A stretch of DNA of 64,000 bases from CBIFWW01 sp966186435 (GTDB lineage Bacteria > Pseudomonadota > Gammaproteobacteria > Enterobacterales > Enterobacteriaceae): the NCBI GenBank assembly GCA_966186435.1, contig CBIFWW010000001.1, positions 1 through 64,000 on the forward strand. The letters are read 5' to 3'. Positions within the stretch are counted from its first letter, which is position 1. Each line of letters starts with the position of its first letter. The notes under the pieces are model-generated. The model was not told the DNA's origin. It did no database searches and saw only the letters and a program-made list of their open reading frames with translations. The translations under genes and the position numbers were made by a program. Positions 40,704-49,298 of the stretch are shown here, piece after piece.

Positions 40704-41826
40704 TTGGATCAGCGGGCGGCGGGTGCGCGCCCTGTGTATCAAAGAAACCCGGCAAATCCTACGGGACCCAAGCAGTTGGCTGATTGCGGTGGTGATCCCT
40801 CTGATGCTGCTGTTTATCTTCGGTTATGGGATCAACCTCGACTCCAGCCGTCTCAAGCTTGGGGTGCTGCTGGAGCAACAGAGTGAAACCGCCCTCGATT
40901 TTGCCCACACTGTTACCGGCTCACCGTTTATCGACCCCACTATCAGCGACAACCGCGCCAATTTAGTGGCCCGGATGCAGGCGGGGAAAGTGCGCGGGAT
41001 TGTCGTGATCCCGGTGGATTTTGATGCCCGTATGGCCCGGCCCAATGATACTGCGCCGATTCAGGTGATTACCGATGGCTCTGAGCCAAACACCGCTAAC
41101 TTTGTACAAGGCTATGTCCAGGGGATCTGGCAAATCTGGCAAGCCCAACGGGCCACCGATCGCGGCCAGGCCTTTGCGCCCTTGATTGATGTGCAGCTGC
41201 GCTACTGGTTTAACCCGGCAGCCATCAGCCAGCACTTTATTATCCCCGGTGCGATAACCATCATCATGACGGTAATTGGCGCGATTTTGACCTCTCTGGT
41301 GGTAGCCAGGGAGTGGGAGCGCGGCACTATGGAGGCCCTGCTCTCCACCGAAATCACCCGCACCGAGCTGCTACTGTGCAAGCTAATCCCCTATTACTTC
41401 CTTGGCATGTTGGCGATGGCCCTGTGTATGGTGGTGGCGATTTTTGTTCTGGGGGTGCCGTGGCGCGGTTCGTTGATTTTACTGTTCCTGATCACCAGCC
41501 TGTTTTTGCTCAGCACCCTGGGGATGGGGTTGTTGATTTCCACCATCACCCGTAACCAATTTAACGCCGCCCAGGTGGCCCTGAACGCCGCCTTCCTGCC
41601 GTCGATTATGCTGTCCGGGTTTATCTTCCAGATCGACAGTATGCCTGCAGTGATCCGTGCGGTGACCTACGTGATCCCGGCCCGCTATTTCGTCAGTACC
41701 CTACAAAGCCTGTTTTTGGCAGGGAATATTGCCTCGGTACTGATTGTGAATGTGCTGTTTTTGATCGCTTCTGCGGTGCTGTTTATCGGGCTAACCGCCC
41801 TGAAAACCAAGCGCCGTCTGGATTAA
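40696..41826 (+). CDS. ybhS: YbhS, ABC-2 permease (copy 1)
   Basis: 376 residues from ATG 40696, seven bases after GAGGAG; ATG 40690 is too close to it. ABC-2 type permease: N-terminal amphipathic ALCIKETRQILRDPSSWLIAVVIPL, a large periplasmic loop, then five helices beginning HFIIPGAITIIMTVIGAILTSLVVAREWERGTMEALLSTEITRTELL. C-terminus KTKRRLD. Half of the membrane channel together with YbhR. Confidence 0.95.
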   Translation: MANWISGRRVRALCIKETRQILRDPSSWLIAVVIPLMLLFIFGYGINLDSSRLKLGVLLEQQSETALDFAHTVTGSPFIDPTISDNRANLVARMQAGKVRGIVVIPVDFDARMARPNDTAPIQVITDGSEPNTANFVQGYVQGIWQIWQAQRATDRGQAFAPLIDVQLRYWFNPAAISQHFIIPGAITIIMTVIGAILTSLVVAREWERGTMEALLSTEITRTELLLCKLIPYYFLGMLAMALCMVVAIFVLGVPWRGSLILLFLITSLFLLSTLGMGLLISTITRNQFNAAQVALNAAFLPSIMLSGFIFQIDSMPAVIRAVTYVIPARYFVSTLQSLFLAGNIASVLIVNVLFLIASAVLFIGLTALKTKRRLD

Positions 41827-41835
41827 GGAGCCTGT

Positions 41836-42942
41836 ATGTTGCACCGATTACTCACCCTAATACGCAAAGAGCTTCAGTCCCTGCTGCGGGAGCCACAGAC
41901 CCGGGCAATATTGATTATGCCGGTGCTGATCCAGGTGCTGCTGTTCCCCTTTGCCGCCACCCTGGAAGTCACCAACGCCACCATCGCCATTTATAACGAA
42001 GACAACGGCAAGCACGCCATTGAGCTGACCCAGCGTTTTGCCCAGGCGAAGGCGTTCTCCCACGTGCTATTACTTAAAAGCCCCCAAGAGATCCGCCCGA
42101 CGTTAGATAACCAAAAGGCGTTATTGCTGATCCGTTTCCCGGCTGATTTCTCCCGCAAACTGGCGCAACACCAAACCGCCCCGCTGCAAATCCTGCTGGA
42201 TGGCCGTAACTCTAACAGCGCCCAAATTGCTGCCAACTATCTCCAGCAGATTGTGAGCAATTATCAGCAGTCACTGCTGGAAGGCCAGCCGAAACCCAAC
42301 AATAGCGAACTGGTGATCCGTAATTGGTACAACCCGAACCTGGATTACAAATGGTTTGTAGTGCCGTCGCTGATTGCCATGATCACCACCATCGGGGTGA
42401 TGATCGTTACCTCACTTTCAGTGGCCCGGGAACGGGAACAGGGCACCCTCGACCAGTTACTAGTTTCCCCTCTCGCTACCTGGCAAATTTTTGTCGGTAA
42501 AGGGGCGCCCGCCATGATAGTCGCGATGTTCCAGGCCACCATTGTGCTTGGTGTGGGGATCTGGGCTTATGGGATCCCTTTCTCCGGATCGCTGCTGCTG
42601 TTTTACTTCACCATGGTGATTTACGGGCTGTCTTTAGTGGGGTTTGGTCTACTGATTTCTGCCCTGTGCTCGACCCAGCAGCAGGCATTTATCGGGGTAT
42701 TTGTCTTTATGATGCCGGCAATCTTGCTATCGGGTTATGTTTCGCCGGTGGAGAATATGCCGGTGTGGCTGCAAAACCTGACTTGGGTAAACCCCATCCG
42801 CCATTTTACTGACATCACCAAAGAAATTTATCTCAAGGACGCCAGCTTTGGGATTGTCTGGCAAAGCCTGTGGCCACTGTTAGTGATAGCCGTAACCACC
42901 GGTTCTGCGGCCTATGCCATGTTCCGCCGCAAGATAGGGTAA
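41836..42942 (+). CDS. ybhR: YbhR, ABC-2 permease (copy 1)
   Basis: 368 residues, E. coli length. Same ABC-2 layout: LIRKELQSLLREPQTRAILIMPVLIQVLLFPFAATLEVTNATIAIYNED, a periplasmic loop ending WYNPNLDYKWFVVPSLIAMIT, AREREQGTLDQLLVSP, and GYVSPVENMPVWLQNLTWVNPIRHF. Ribosome site AAGGAGCC. Last gene of the first exporter operon; 134 bases separate it from the second copy, without a clear terminator. Confidence 0.95.
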   Translation: MLHRLLTLIRKELQSLLREPQTRAILIMPVLIQVLLFPFAATLEVTNATIAIYNEDNGKHAIELTQRFAQAKAFSHVLLLKSPQEIRPTLDNQKALLLIRFPADFSRKLAQHQTAPLQILLDGRNSNSAQIAANYLQQIVSNYQQSLLEGQPKPNNSELVIRNWYNPNLDYKWFVVPSLIAMITTIGVMIVTSLSVAREREQGTLDQLLVSPLATWQIFVGKGAPAMIVAMFQATIVLGVGIWAYGIPFSGSLLLFYFTMVIYGLSLVGFGLLISALCSTQQQAFIGVFVFMMPAILLSGYVSPVENMPVWLQNLTWVNPIRHFTDITKEIYLKDASFGIVWQSLWPLLVIAVTTGSAAYAMFRRKIG

Positions 42943-43042
42943 TAGGACATTAAAGGATGCAGATATTCAGGGAAATACTGAAGTTAGTCTGAAAGATTAA
43001 CATTCTCGGAAAAGTGCCAAGATCCAAAGTGCTCATTTAGAA

Positions 43043-43070
43043 CTTATCCTAATAAGGAACTTATTATAAG
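43043..43070. promoter_or_regulatory. double inverted repeat in the leader of the second exporter operon
   Basis: CTTAT-N4-ATAAG (43043-43056) and CTTAT-T-ATAAG (43060-43070) lie in series just before the ribosome site AAGGA of the duplicated ybhG. They differ from the CecR palindrome, so this copy may answer to another regulator or the repeats may shape the 5' mRNA end. Confidence 0.4.
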
Positions 43071-43079
43071 GATGTAGTG

Positions 43080-44069
43080 ATGAAATTGAGCAGATGGATT
43101 TGCTTGCTTGCGGCATTGGTAGCAGCAGGGGTTTTAGGTTGGCACTATTACGCTAAAAACCCTCCGCCAGCCCTAACATTGTACGGTAATGTTGATATCC
43201 GCTCCGTCGATATTAGCTTCCGCGTGGGTGGCCGCCTGGCGCGGCTGGACGTGGATGAAGGTGACAGCGTTCAAAAGGGGCAATTGATTGGCGAACAGGA
43301 TATCACCCCTTATCTCAACGCCCGCGACCATGCTCTGGCCGCAATGGAGGCTGCCAAAGCCAAGTTTGAACTGGTGCTTGAGGGCTATCGGGCTGAAGAA
43401 ATTGCCCAAGCCGAAGCGGCGGTTAATCAAGCCAAAGCGGCGGCGGTCTATGCCCAGGAGTTCTGGCAGCGCCAGCAAACCCTGTGGAAACGCCATTTAG
43501 TCTCTGCCAATGATCTGGCCAATGCCCGTTCCTCTCTCGACCAGGCCAAGGCCAATTTAAAAGCCGCCCAAGATAAACATGCCCAATTCCAGGCCGGCAG
43601 CCGCTCCCAGGAAATCACCAATGCCAAAGCCATTCTTGATCAGGCTGAAGCCAAATTAGCCCAGTCCACGCTTGATTTGCAAGATACCGCGCTGATAGCC
43701 CCGGCCGACGGCATTATCCTCACCCGGGCGGTAGAGCCAGGTACGCTGCTCTCGGCGGGTAGCACGGTGTTAAGCCTCTCCCTAACTGACCCGGTCTGGG
43801 TCCGGGCCTATATTGATGAAAGCCATCTCGGCCAGGCACAGCCGGGGCGGCAAGTACTGATTTACAGTGACGGCCGCAGCCACACCCCGTGGCGCGGCAA
43901 AATTGGCTTTGTCTCACCCACCGCTGAGTTTACCCCTAAAAGCGTGGAAACCCCTGAATTGCGCACCGACCTGGTGTATCGGCTGCGTATTATCGTGACC
44001 GATGCGGATAACCAATTGCGCCAGGGTATGCCGGTGACCATCGTGTTTGAGGATGAGGAAAAAGCATGA
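43080..44069 (+). CDS. YbhG-like membrane-fusion adaptor (tandem copy 2)
   Basis: 329 residues from ATG 43080, seven bases after AAGGA; a GTG one codon earlier is possible. Signal-anchor RWICLLAALVAAGVLGWHYY, then LTLYGNVDIRSVDISFRVGGRL, a coiled coil, ADGIILTRAVEPGTLLSAGS, and VSPTAEFTPKSVETPELRTDLVYRLRI. It is plainly a paralogue of the gene at 37973 along its whole length, with many substitutions in the coiled-coil tip. Overlaps the next gene by four bases (ATGA). Confidence 0.93.
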   Translation: MKLSRWICLLAALVAAGVLGWHYYAKNPPPALTLYGNVDIRSVDISFRVGGRLARLDVDEGDSVQKGQLIGEQDITPYLNARDHALAAMEAAKAKFELVLEGYRAEEIAQAEAAVNQAKAAAVYAQEFWQRQQTLWKRHLVSANDLANARSSLDQAKANLKAAQDKHAQFQAGSRSQEITNAKAILDQAEAKLAQSTLDLQDTALIAPADGIILTRAVEPGTLLSAGSTVLSLSLTDPVWVRAYIDESHLGQAQPGRQVLIYSDGRSHTPWRGKIGFVSPTAEFTPKSVETPELRTDLVYRLRIIVTDADNQLRQGMPVTIVFEDEEKA

Positions 44070-45817
44070 CGCAGCCCGCCTCGCTCATCCAGCTCTCCGG
44101 CTTAATCAAACGCTTTAAAGGAATGAATAAACCCGCAGTATCGAGCCTAACGGTGGACATCCACGGTGGTGCTGTCACCGGGTTGGTTGGCCCGGATGGG
44201 GCAGGTAAAACTACCCTGATACGTATGCTGGCCGGGTTAATGCCCACCAGCGAAGGCGCGGCCATCATCAATGGTTTAGATCCGATTCGCGATGTCAGCC
44301 AGCTTCACGGGATCATGGGTTATATGCCGCAGAAGTTTGGCCTGTATGAAGATCTTACCGTAATGGAGAACCTGGAGCTGTATGCCGAACTGCGTAGCGT
44401 CCAGCGGCACCAACGCCAACAGATCTTTGACCGATTACTGGCGTTTACCAATCTGGCAGCCTTTACCGGGCGTTTAGCCGGCAAGCTTTCCGGGGGAATG
44501 AAACAAAAATTAGGCCTGGCCTGTACCCTGGTGGGCGCGCCCAAGGTGCTATTACTGGATGAGCCGGGCGTAGGGGTCGATCCTATCTCACGCCGGGAGC
44601 TATGGCAGATGGTTCATGCCCTGGCCGGGGAAGGTATGCTGATCGTCTGGAGCACTTCCTATCTGGATGAAGCCGAGCAATGCCGCACTATTCTATTGTT
44701 GAATGAAGGCGAGCTGCTCTACTACGGCTCCCCCGCCAAACTCACTCAGACTATGAATGGCCGCTGTTATCTGGCCCAGATAGCCGGTGAGAATAACCGC
44801 CGCTTATTACAGCGCGCCTTGGCCCGGCCGGAGGTGAGTGACGGCGTTATTCAGGGGAAGTCTGTGCGTGTTGTGGCCCGCAAGGGGATAGAAAGACCAC
44901 GGCTGACGGATGCATTGGGCCTGACGGAAGCCGGTCTGTTGCCCACCCCACCCCGCTTCGAGGATGCTTTTATCGACTTATTAGGCGGGGCCAGCCATCA
45001 AGCTTCTCCTCTGGGGGCCGTTGCCCACACCGTTGAAAACGATGGCAGCAACGCGGTGATTGAAGCCCGCGCTCTCACCAAAATATTTGGCGACTTTGCG
45101 GCCACCCGTGATGTCAGTTTTCAGGTAAAACGCGGGGAAATCTATGGTTTGTTAGGGCCAAATGGCGCAGGGAAATCCACCACCTTTAAAATGATGTGCG
45201 GCCTACTGACTCCCACTGCCGGGAAAGCATTGGTACTGGGCATGGATTTCAAAGTGGGTGGAGGCAAAGCACGGCAGCATCTGGGCTATATGGCCCAGAA
45301 ATTCTCGCTCTACGGCAACCTCACGGTGAAACAAAACCTGCGCTTCTTTTCCGGTATTTATGGGCTTCGCGGCAAACGCCAGCAAGAGAAAATAGCCTGC
45401 ATGGTTGAAGCCTTCGCCCTTGAAGGCATTCTCAACCAAGCTACCGATGCCCTGCCCCTCGGCTTTAAACAGCGTCTGGCCCTGGCCTGTGCTTTAATGC
45501 ACGAGCCGGACATTCTGTTTCTCGATGAGCCGACCTCCGGCGTTGACCCCCTTACCCGGCGGGAGTTCTGGCAGCATATCAACAGCCTGGTAGGCAAAGG
45601 GGTCACCGTGATGGTGACCACTCATTTTATGGATGAGGCTGAATATTGCGACCGTATAGGGCTAGTCTATCGGGGCCAATTGATTGCCAGTGGCACACCG
45701 GACACCCTAAAAGCAAAAACCGTCACCCCAGCTCAACCTGACCCCACCATGGAGCAGGCATTTATCGCGCTCATTCACCAGTGGGATAAGGAGCACCAGC
45801 ATGTTCAGTTGGCTTAG
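44066..45817 (+). CDS. YbhF-like tandem ATPase (copy 2)
   Basis: 583 residues. Both ABC domains keep every active motif of copy 1: GPDGAGKTT, LSGGMKQKLGLA, VLLLDEPGVGVDP in domain 1, again without switch His (VWSTSYLDEAE); GPNGAGKST, LPLGFKQRLALA, ILFLDEPTSGVDP, TTHFMDEAE in domain 2. Divergence from copy 1 clusters in the inter-domain region (residues ~230-330). Nothing points to inactivation. Overlaps the following permease gene by 17 bases, more than in copy 1. Confidence 0.93.
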   Translation: MTQPASLIQLSGLIKRFKGMNKPAVSSLTVDIHGGAVTGLVGPDGAGKTTLIRMLAGLMPTSEGAAIINGLDPIRDVSQLHGIMGYMPQKFGLYEDLTVMENLELYAELRSVQRHQRQQIFDRLLAFTNLAAFTGRLAGKLSGGMKQKLGLACTLVGAPKVLLLDEPGVGVDPISRRELWQMVHALAGEGMLIVWSTSYLDEAEQCRTILLLNEGELLYYGSPAKLTQTMNGRCYLAQIAGENNRRLLQRALARPEVSDGVIQGKSVRVVARKGIERPRLTDALGLTEAGLLPTPPRFEDAFIDLLGGASHQASPLGAVAHTVENDGSNAVIEARALTKIFGDFAATRDVSFQVKRGEIYGLLGPNGAGKSTTFKMMCGLLTPTAGKALVLGMDFKVGGGKARQHLGYMAQKFSLYGNLTVKQNLRFFSGIYGLRGKRQQEKIACMVEAFALEGILNQATDALPLGFKQRLALACALMHEPDILFLDEPTSGVDPLTRREFWQHINSLVGKGVTVMVTTHFMDEAEYCDRIGLVYRGQLIASGTPDTLKAKTVTPAQPDPTMEQAFIALIHQWDKEHQHVQLA

Positions 45818-46931
45818 TCGCCGCCGGGCCATGGCGCTGTGCGTAAAGGAAACCCGTCAAATTCTCCGTGACCCCAGCAGTTGGCTGATTGCCGTCGTAC
45901 TGCCGCTGGTGCTGCTGACGATTTTTGGCTACGGCATCAACCTCGATACCAACCGTCTGCGGTTAGGGGTGGTGATTGAGCAGCGCAGTGAATTATCGAC
46001 GGATTTCGTTAATAGCCTGATTTCATCCCCTTTTGTAGAGCCGACCATCGCTGACTCCCGGGCATTATTAATGGACCAGATGCAGACCGGTAAAATTCGC
46101 GGCATTGTGGTGGTGCCGGTGGATTTTGACCTGCGGATGATCCGCTATAAAAGCGCGATGCCGGTGCAGGTGATCACCGATGCTACCGATGCCAATACCG
46201 CCAATTTTGTGCGTGGGTACGTGCAGGGGATCTGGCATGAATGGCAGGCATTACAGGCCATTACTCGTGGTAATACCATTCAGCCGTTAATCAATGTGCA
46301 AGCACGCTTTTGGTTTAACCCAGCAGCCATAAGCCGCCATTTTATTATCCCCGGCGCTATCACTATTATCATGACGGTTCTCGGGGCGATTTTGACCTCA
46401 CTGGTGGTTGCCCGGGAATGGGAACGGGGCACCATGGAGGCACTGCTGTCTACCGAAGTTACTCGGATGGAATTGCTGCTGTGCAAGTTGGTGCCCTATT
46501 ACTTCCTCGGGATGCTGGCCATGGGGCTGTGTATGCTGGTGGCCATCTATGTGCTCGACGTGCCGTGGCGCGGTTCACTGCTATTTCTGCTGTCAATCGG
46601 CAGTCTTTTTTTAATTAACACCCTGGGACTGGGGCTATTGATTTCCACGGTGATCCGCAGCCAGTTTAATGCTGCACAGACCGCCATGAATGCGGTCTTT
46701 CTGCCCTCAGTGATGCTTTCCGGTTTTATTTTCCAGATCAGTAGTATGCCGGAAGCTATTCAACTGGTGACCTATCTAATACCCGCACGCTACTTCGTGA
46801 GTACCCTGCAAAGCCTGTTTCTGGCGGGCGATATTTACCCGGTGCTGATTTTTAACGCGCTCTCTTTGATCGTTTTTGCGGTAGCTCTGTTTGGTCTTAC
46901 CGCATTTAAGACCCAACGTCGGTTAGAGTAA
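45801..46931 (+). CDS. YbhS-like ABC-2 permease (copy 2)
   Basis: 376 residues, the same as the copy-1 permease from its best start. ALCVKETRQILRDPSSWLIAVVLPLVLL, then HFIIPGAITIIMTVLGAILTSLVVAREWERGTMEALLSTEVTRMELL and the end KTQRRLE are conserved. The periplasmic loop (residues ~50-170) is the most changed, for example ELSTDFVNSLISSPFVEPTIADSRALL, which could alter substrate handling. Ribosome site AAGGAGCACCAGC. Confidence 0.93.
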   Translation: MFSWLSRRRAMALCVKETRQILRDPSSWLIAVVLPLVLLTIFGYGINLDTNRLRLGVVIEQRSELSTDFVNSLISSPFVEPTIADSRALLMDQMQTGKIRGIVVVPVDFDLRMIRYKSAMPVQVITDATDANTANFVRGYVQGIWHEWQALQAITRGNTIQPLINVQARFWFNPAAISRHFIIPGAITIIMTVLGAILTSLVVAREWERGTMEALLSTEVTRMELLLCKLVPYYFLGMLAMGLCMLVAIYVLDVPWRGSLLFLLSIGSLFLINTLGLGLLISTVIRSQFNAAQTAMNAVFLPSVMLSGFIFQISSMPEAIQLVTYLIPARYFVSTLQSLFLAGDIYPVLIFNALSLIVFAVALFGLTAFKTQRRLE

Positions 46932-46939
46932 GGATACCT

Positions 46940-48043
46940 ATGTATTACCGATTATTGACGCTTATTATTAAGGAGCTGCACTCCCTGTGGCGTGAACCGC
47001 AAACCCGGGCGGTGTTAATTTTACCGGTGCTGATCCAGATGCTGATCTTCCCCTTTGCGGCCACGCTAGAAGTGCGTAATGCCACCATCGCCATCCATAA
47101 TGAAGACAGCGGCAAATATTCCGTGGAGCTGATCCAGCGTATTGTCAGCGCCACCGCCTTTACCAAAGTCAGGGTGGTCCAGCGCCATCAAGACGCGGTT
47201 ACGGTGCTGGAAAACCAACAGGCGCTTTTGGTGGTGCGCTTCCCGGCGGATTTTTCTCGTCACCTCGCCAACCGCAAGCCCAGTAACTTACAGATTATTC
47301 TGGATGGCCGAAATTCCAATAGTGCCCAGGTAGCGGCCAACTATTTACAACAAATTGTTGGCCAATATCAGCTGGAGCTATTGGGGCAGTCCACGGCAAA
47401 GGACAACAGTATGGCTTATCGCAACTGGTATAACCCGAATCTGGATTACAAATGGCCTATTATCCCCTCGTTGATTGCCATGGTCACAACCATTGGGGTC
47501 ATGGGTATTTTGGTGATTTCTATGGCCCGCGAGCGCGAGCAAGGCACCATGGAGCAGCTCTTAGTTAGCCCGCTGGCCTCTTGGCAAATTATTTTGGGTA
47601 AGGCGGTGCCAGCTTTGATTGTGGCCTTATGCCAGGCCAGCGTAGTGTTTGGGGTGGGGATTTTGCTGTACGGCATTCCCTTTAATGGCTCGCCGACGCT
47701 ATTTTACTTCACCATGTTGGTATACGGAATGTCGTTAATTGGTATTGCCCTACTGATTGCCGCGTTGTGTACCACTCAACAACAGGGATTTATTGGCGGC
47801 TTTTGCTTTATTATGCCCGCGATTTTGCTCTCGGGTTATTTAGCGCCGGTGGAGAATATGCCGGTGTGGCTGCAAAACCTAACGTGGGTGAACCCCATCC
47901 GGCACTTCACCAGCATCGCCAAAGAAATTTATCTTAAGGATGCCAGCTTAAACCTAGTGTGGCGCAGCTTGTGGCCGCTGATGGTAATAGCCGCCGCTTC
48001 AGGCTCAGCGGCGTATGTGCTGTTTCGCCGCAAGGTGGGTTGA
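46940..48043 (+). CDS. YbhR-like ABC-2 permease (copy 2)
   Basis: 367 residues. LIIKELHSLWREPQTRAVLILPVLIQMLIFPFAATLEVRNATIAIHNED, WYNPNLDYKWPIIPSLIAMVT, AREREQGTMEQLLVSP, and GYLAPVENMPVWLQNLTWVNPIRHF show full-length paralogy to the gene at 41836. Its last 39 bases overlap the convergent ybhQ end, so the junction leaves no room for an ordinary terminator. It closes the four-gene duplicate exporter. Confidence 0.93.
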   Translation: MYYRLLTLIIKELHSLWREPQTRAVLILPVLIQMLIFPFAATLEVRNATIAIHNEDSGKYSVELIQRIVSATAFTKVRVVQRHQDAVTVLENQQALLVVRFPADFSRHLANRKPSNLQIILDGRNSNSAQVAANYLQQIVGQYQLELLGQSTAKDNSMAYRNWYNPNLDYKWPIIPSLIAMVTTIGVMGILVISMAREREQGTMEQLLVSPLASWQIILGKAVPALIVALCQASVVFGVGILLYGIPFNGSPTLFYFTMLVYGMSLIGIALLIAALCTTQQQGFIGGFCFIMPAILLSGYLAPVENMPVWLQNLTWVNPIRHFTSIAKEIYLKDASLNLVWRSLWPLMVIAAASGSAAYVLFRRKVG

Positions 48044-48415
48044 AGAACGTTCTTTAGTCAGTATGGAAACCAGCGTCGGGCCAGCCAGCAACGCCAGCCC
48101 GGCGATGCTCATTAATACCGGGTTGTTCACCAAGCGCGAGATTAACCACAGGGCAATCAGGGCGCAGCCAAAGTACCAACTGGTGGTGAGTTCTTCGAGG
48201 GTGTCCCCGAGTTCACGTTGCCATCCCCGGCGGTAATGCTGTAAACCCCACACCGCCAGGAAAGTTACGCCATACAGTAGGCACAGGCCCACACCCACCT
48301 CGACCAACGCTTTATGCTTCCAGCCCGCGACCAACACCGTCAAAATCAATATATGTAGCATAATCTGCCAGCACCCGAGGCCAGTGAGTACGCGTATCCG
48401 CTGTTGCCACTTCAT
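48005..48415 (-). CDS. ybhQ: YbhQ, small inner-membrane protein
   Basis: 136 residues, E. coli length and start (MKWQQRIRVLTGLGCWQIMLH). Four hydrophobic segments (e.g. ILILTVLVAGW, GVGLCLLYGVTFLAVWGL, YFGCALIALWLISRLV, SIAGLALLAGPTLVSIL) and a basic C-terminus ending HIRR. Inner-membrane protein with no known biochemical role. Divergent from ybhP; tail to tail with the second ybhR with a 39-base overlap. Confidence 0.9.
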   Translation of the reverse strand: MKWQQRIRVLTGLGCWQIMLHILILTVLVAGWKHKALVEVGVGLCLLYGVTFLAVWGLQHYRRGWQRELGDTLEELTTSWYFGCALIALWLISRLVNNPVLMSIAGLALLAGPTLVSILTKERSSTHLAAKQHIRR

Positions 48416-48542
48416 GGCTACCCTCCAGAAGTATATTTCTCTGCATCTCAGACTAAACCTATTCCCGGATAATTCCGTAACCGGGCCAATATTTGTGACA
48501 AAGACTACACTTTATTTTTGTCTGAGAAAATCAAGGAGCCAC

Positions 48543-49298
48543 ATGTCCGGTACCCAGGGAGCCGCTACCCTTCGTCTACTCACTATTAACACTCATAAAG
48601 GTTTTACCACATTTAACCGCCGCTTTATCCTCCCAGAACTACGGGAAGCGGTGCGGCTGGTGAATGCCGACGTGGTCTGTTTGCAGGAGGTGATGGGCGC
48701 CCATGAGGCTCACTCCGCAAAAATTGAACACTGGCCTGCCACCGGGCATTACGAGTTTATTGCCGACGCTATCTGGCATCAGTGGGCCTATGGCCGTAAT
48801 GCGGTTTATCCAGAAGGGCATCATGGCAATGCGGTGCTGTCGCGCTATCCCATTGCCAATCATCATAATCGCGATATTTCGATTGAAGGCCATGAAAAGC
48901 GCGGTTTGCTGGACTGTACCCTGACGCTGCCCCACCATACCGTTCATGTGATTTGTGTCCATCTTGGCCTTAAAGAAGTTCACCGCCAGGCCCAGCTGGA
49001 AATGCTGTCGGCCTTGGTTAATAGTTATCCTCGGGAAGATCCGGTGGTGGTCGCCGGTGATTTCAATGACTGGCGCGGTAAAGCCAATAAAATATTATCC
49101 CACCGCTGTGGTCTGGAGGAAGTGTTCACCCGTGCCTGGGGGCGACCTGCCCGTACCTTCCCGGTGGAATTCCCCCTACTCCGCCTAGATCGGGTATATG
49201 TTAAAAATGCCACTGCTAGTGTCCCCGCCGTTTTACCGTTACGTAACTGGCGACATCTTTCCGATCATGCCCCTCTAGCCGTGGAGTTAACCCTGTGA
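48543..49298 (+). CDS. ybhP: YbhP, endonuclease/exonuclease/phosphatase-family protein
   Basis: 251 residues from ATG 48543 (AAGGAGCCAC before it); in-frame upstream codons lack a ribosome site. EEP fold: LRLLTINTHKGF, DVVCLQEVMGAHEAH with the metal-binding Glu, GNAVLSRYPI, VVAGDFNDWRG with the catalytic Asp-Asn, and the terminal SDHAPLAVEL with Asp-His. Metal-dependent phosphodiester hydrolase, substrate unproved. Coupled to clsB by a 4-base overlap. Confidence 0.94.
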   Translation: MSGTQGAATLRLLTINTHKGFTTFNRRFILPELREAVRLVNADVVCLQEVMGAHEAHSAKIEHWPATGHYEFIADAIWHQWAYGRNAVYPEGHHGNAVLSRYPIANHHNRDISIEGHEKRGLLDCTLTLPHHTVHVICVHLGLKEVHRQAQLEMLSALVNSYPREDPVVVAGDFNDWRGKANKILSHRCGLEEVFTRAWGRPARTFPVEFPLLRLDRVYVKNATASVPAVLPLRNWRHLSDHAPLAVELTL

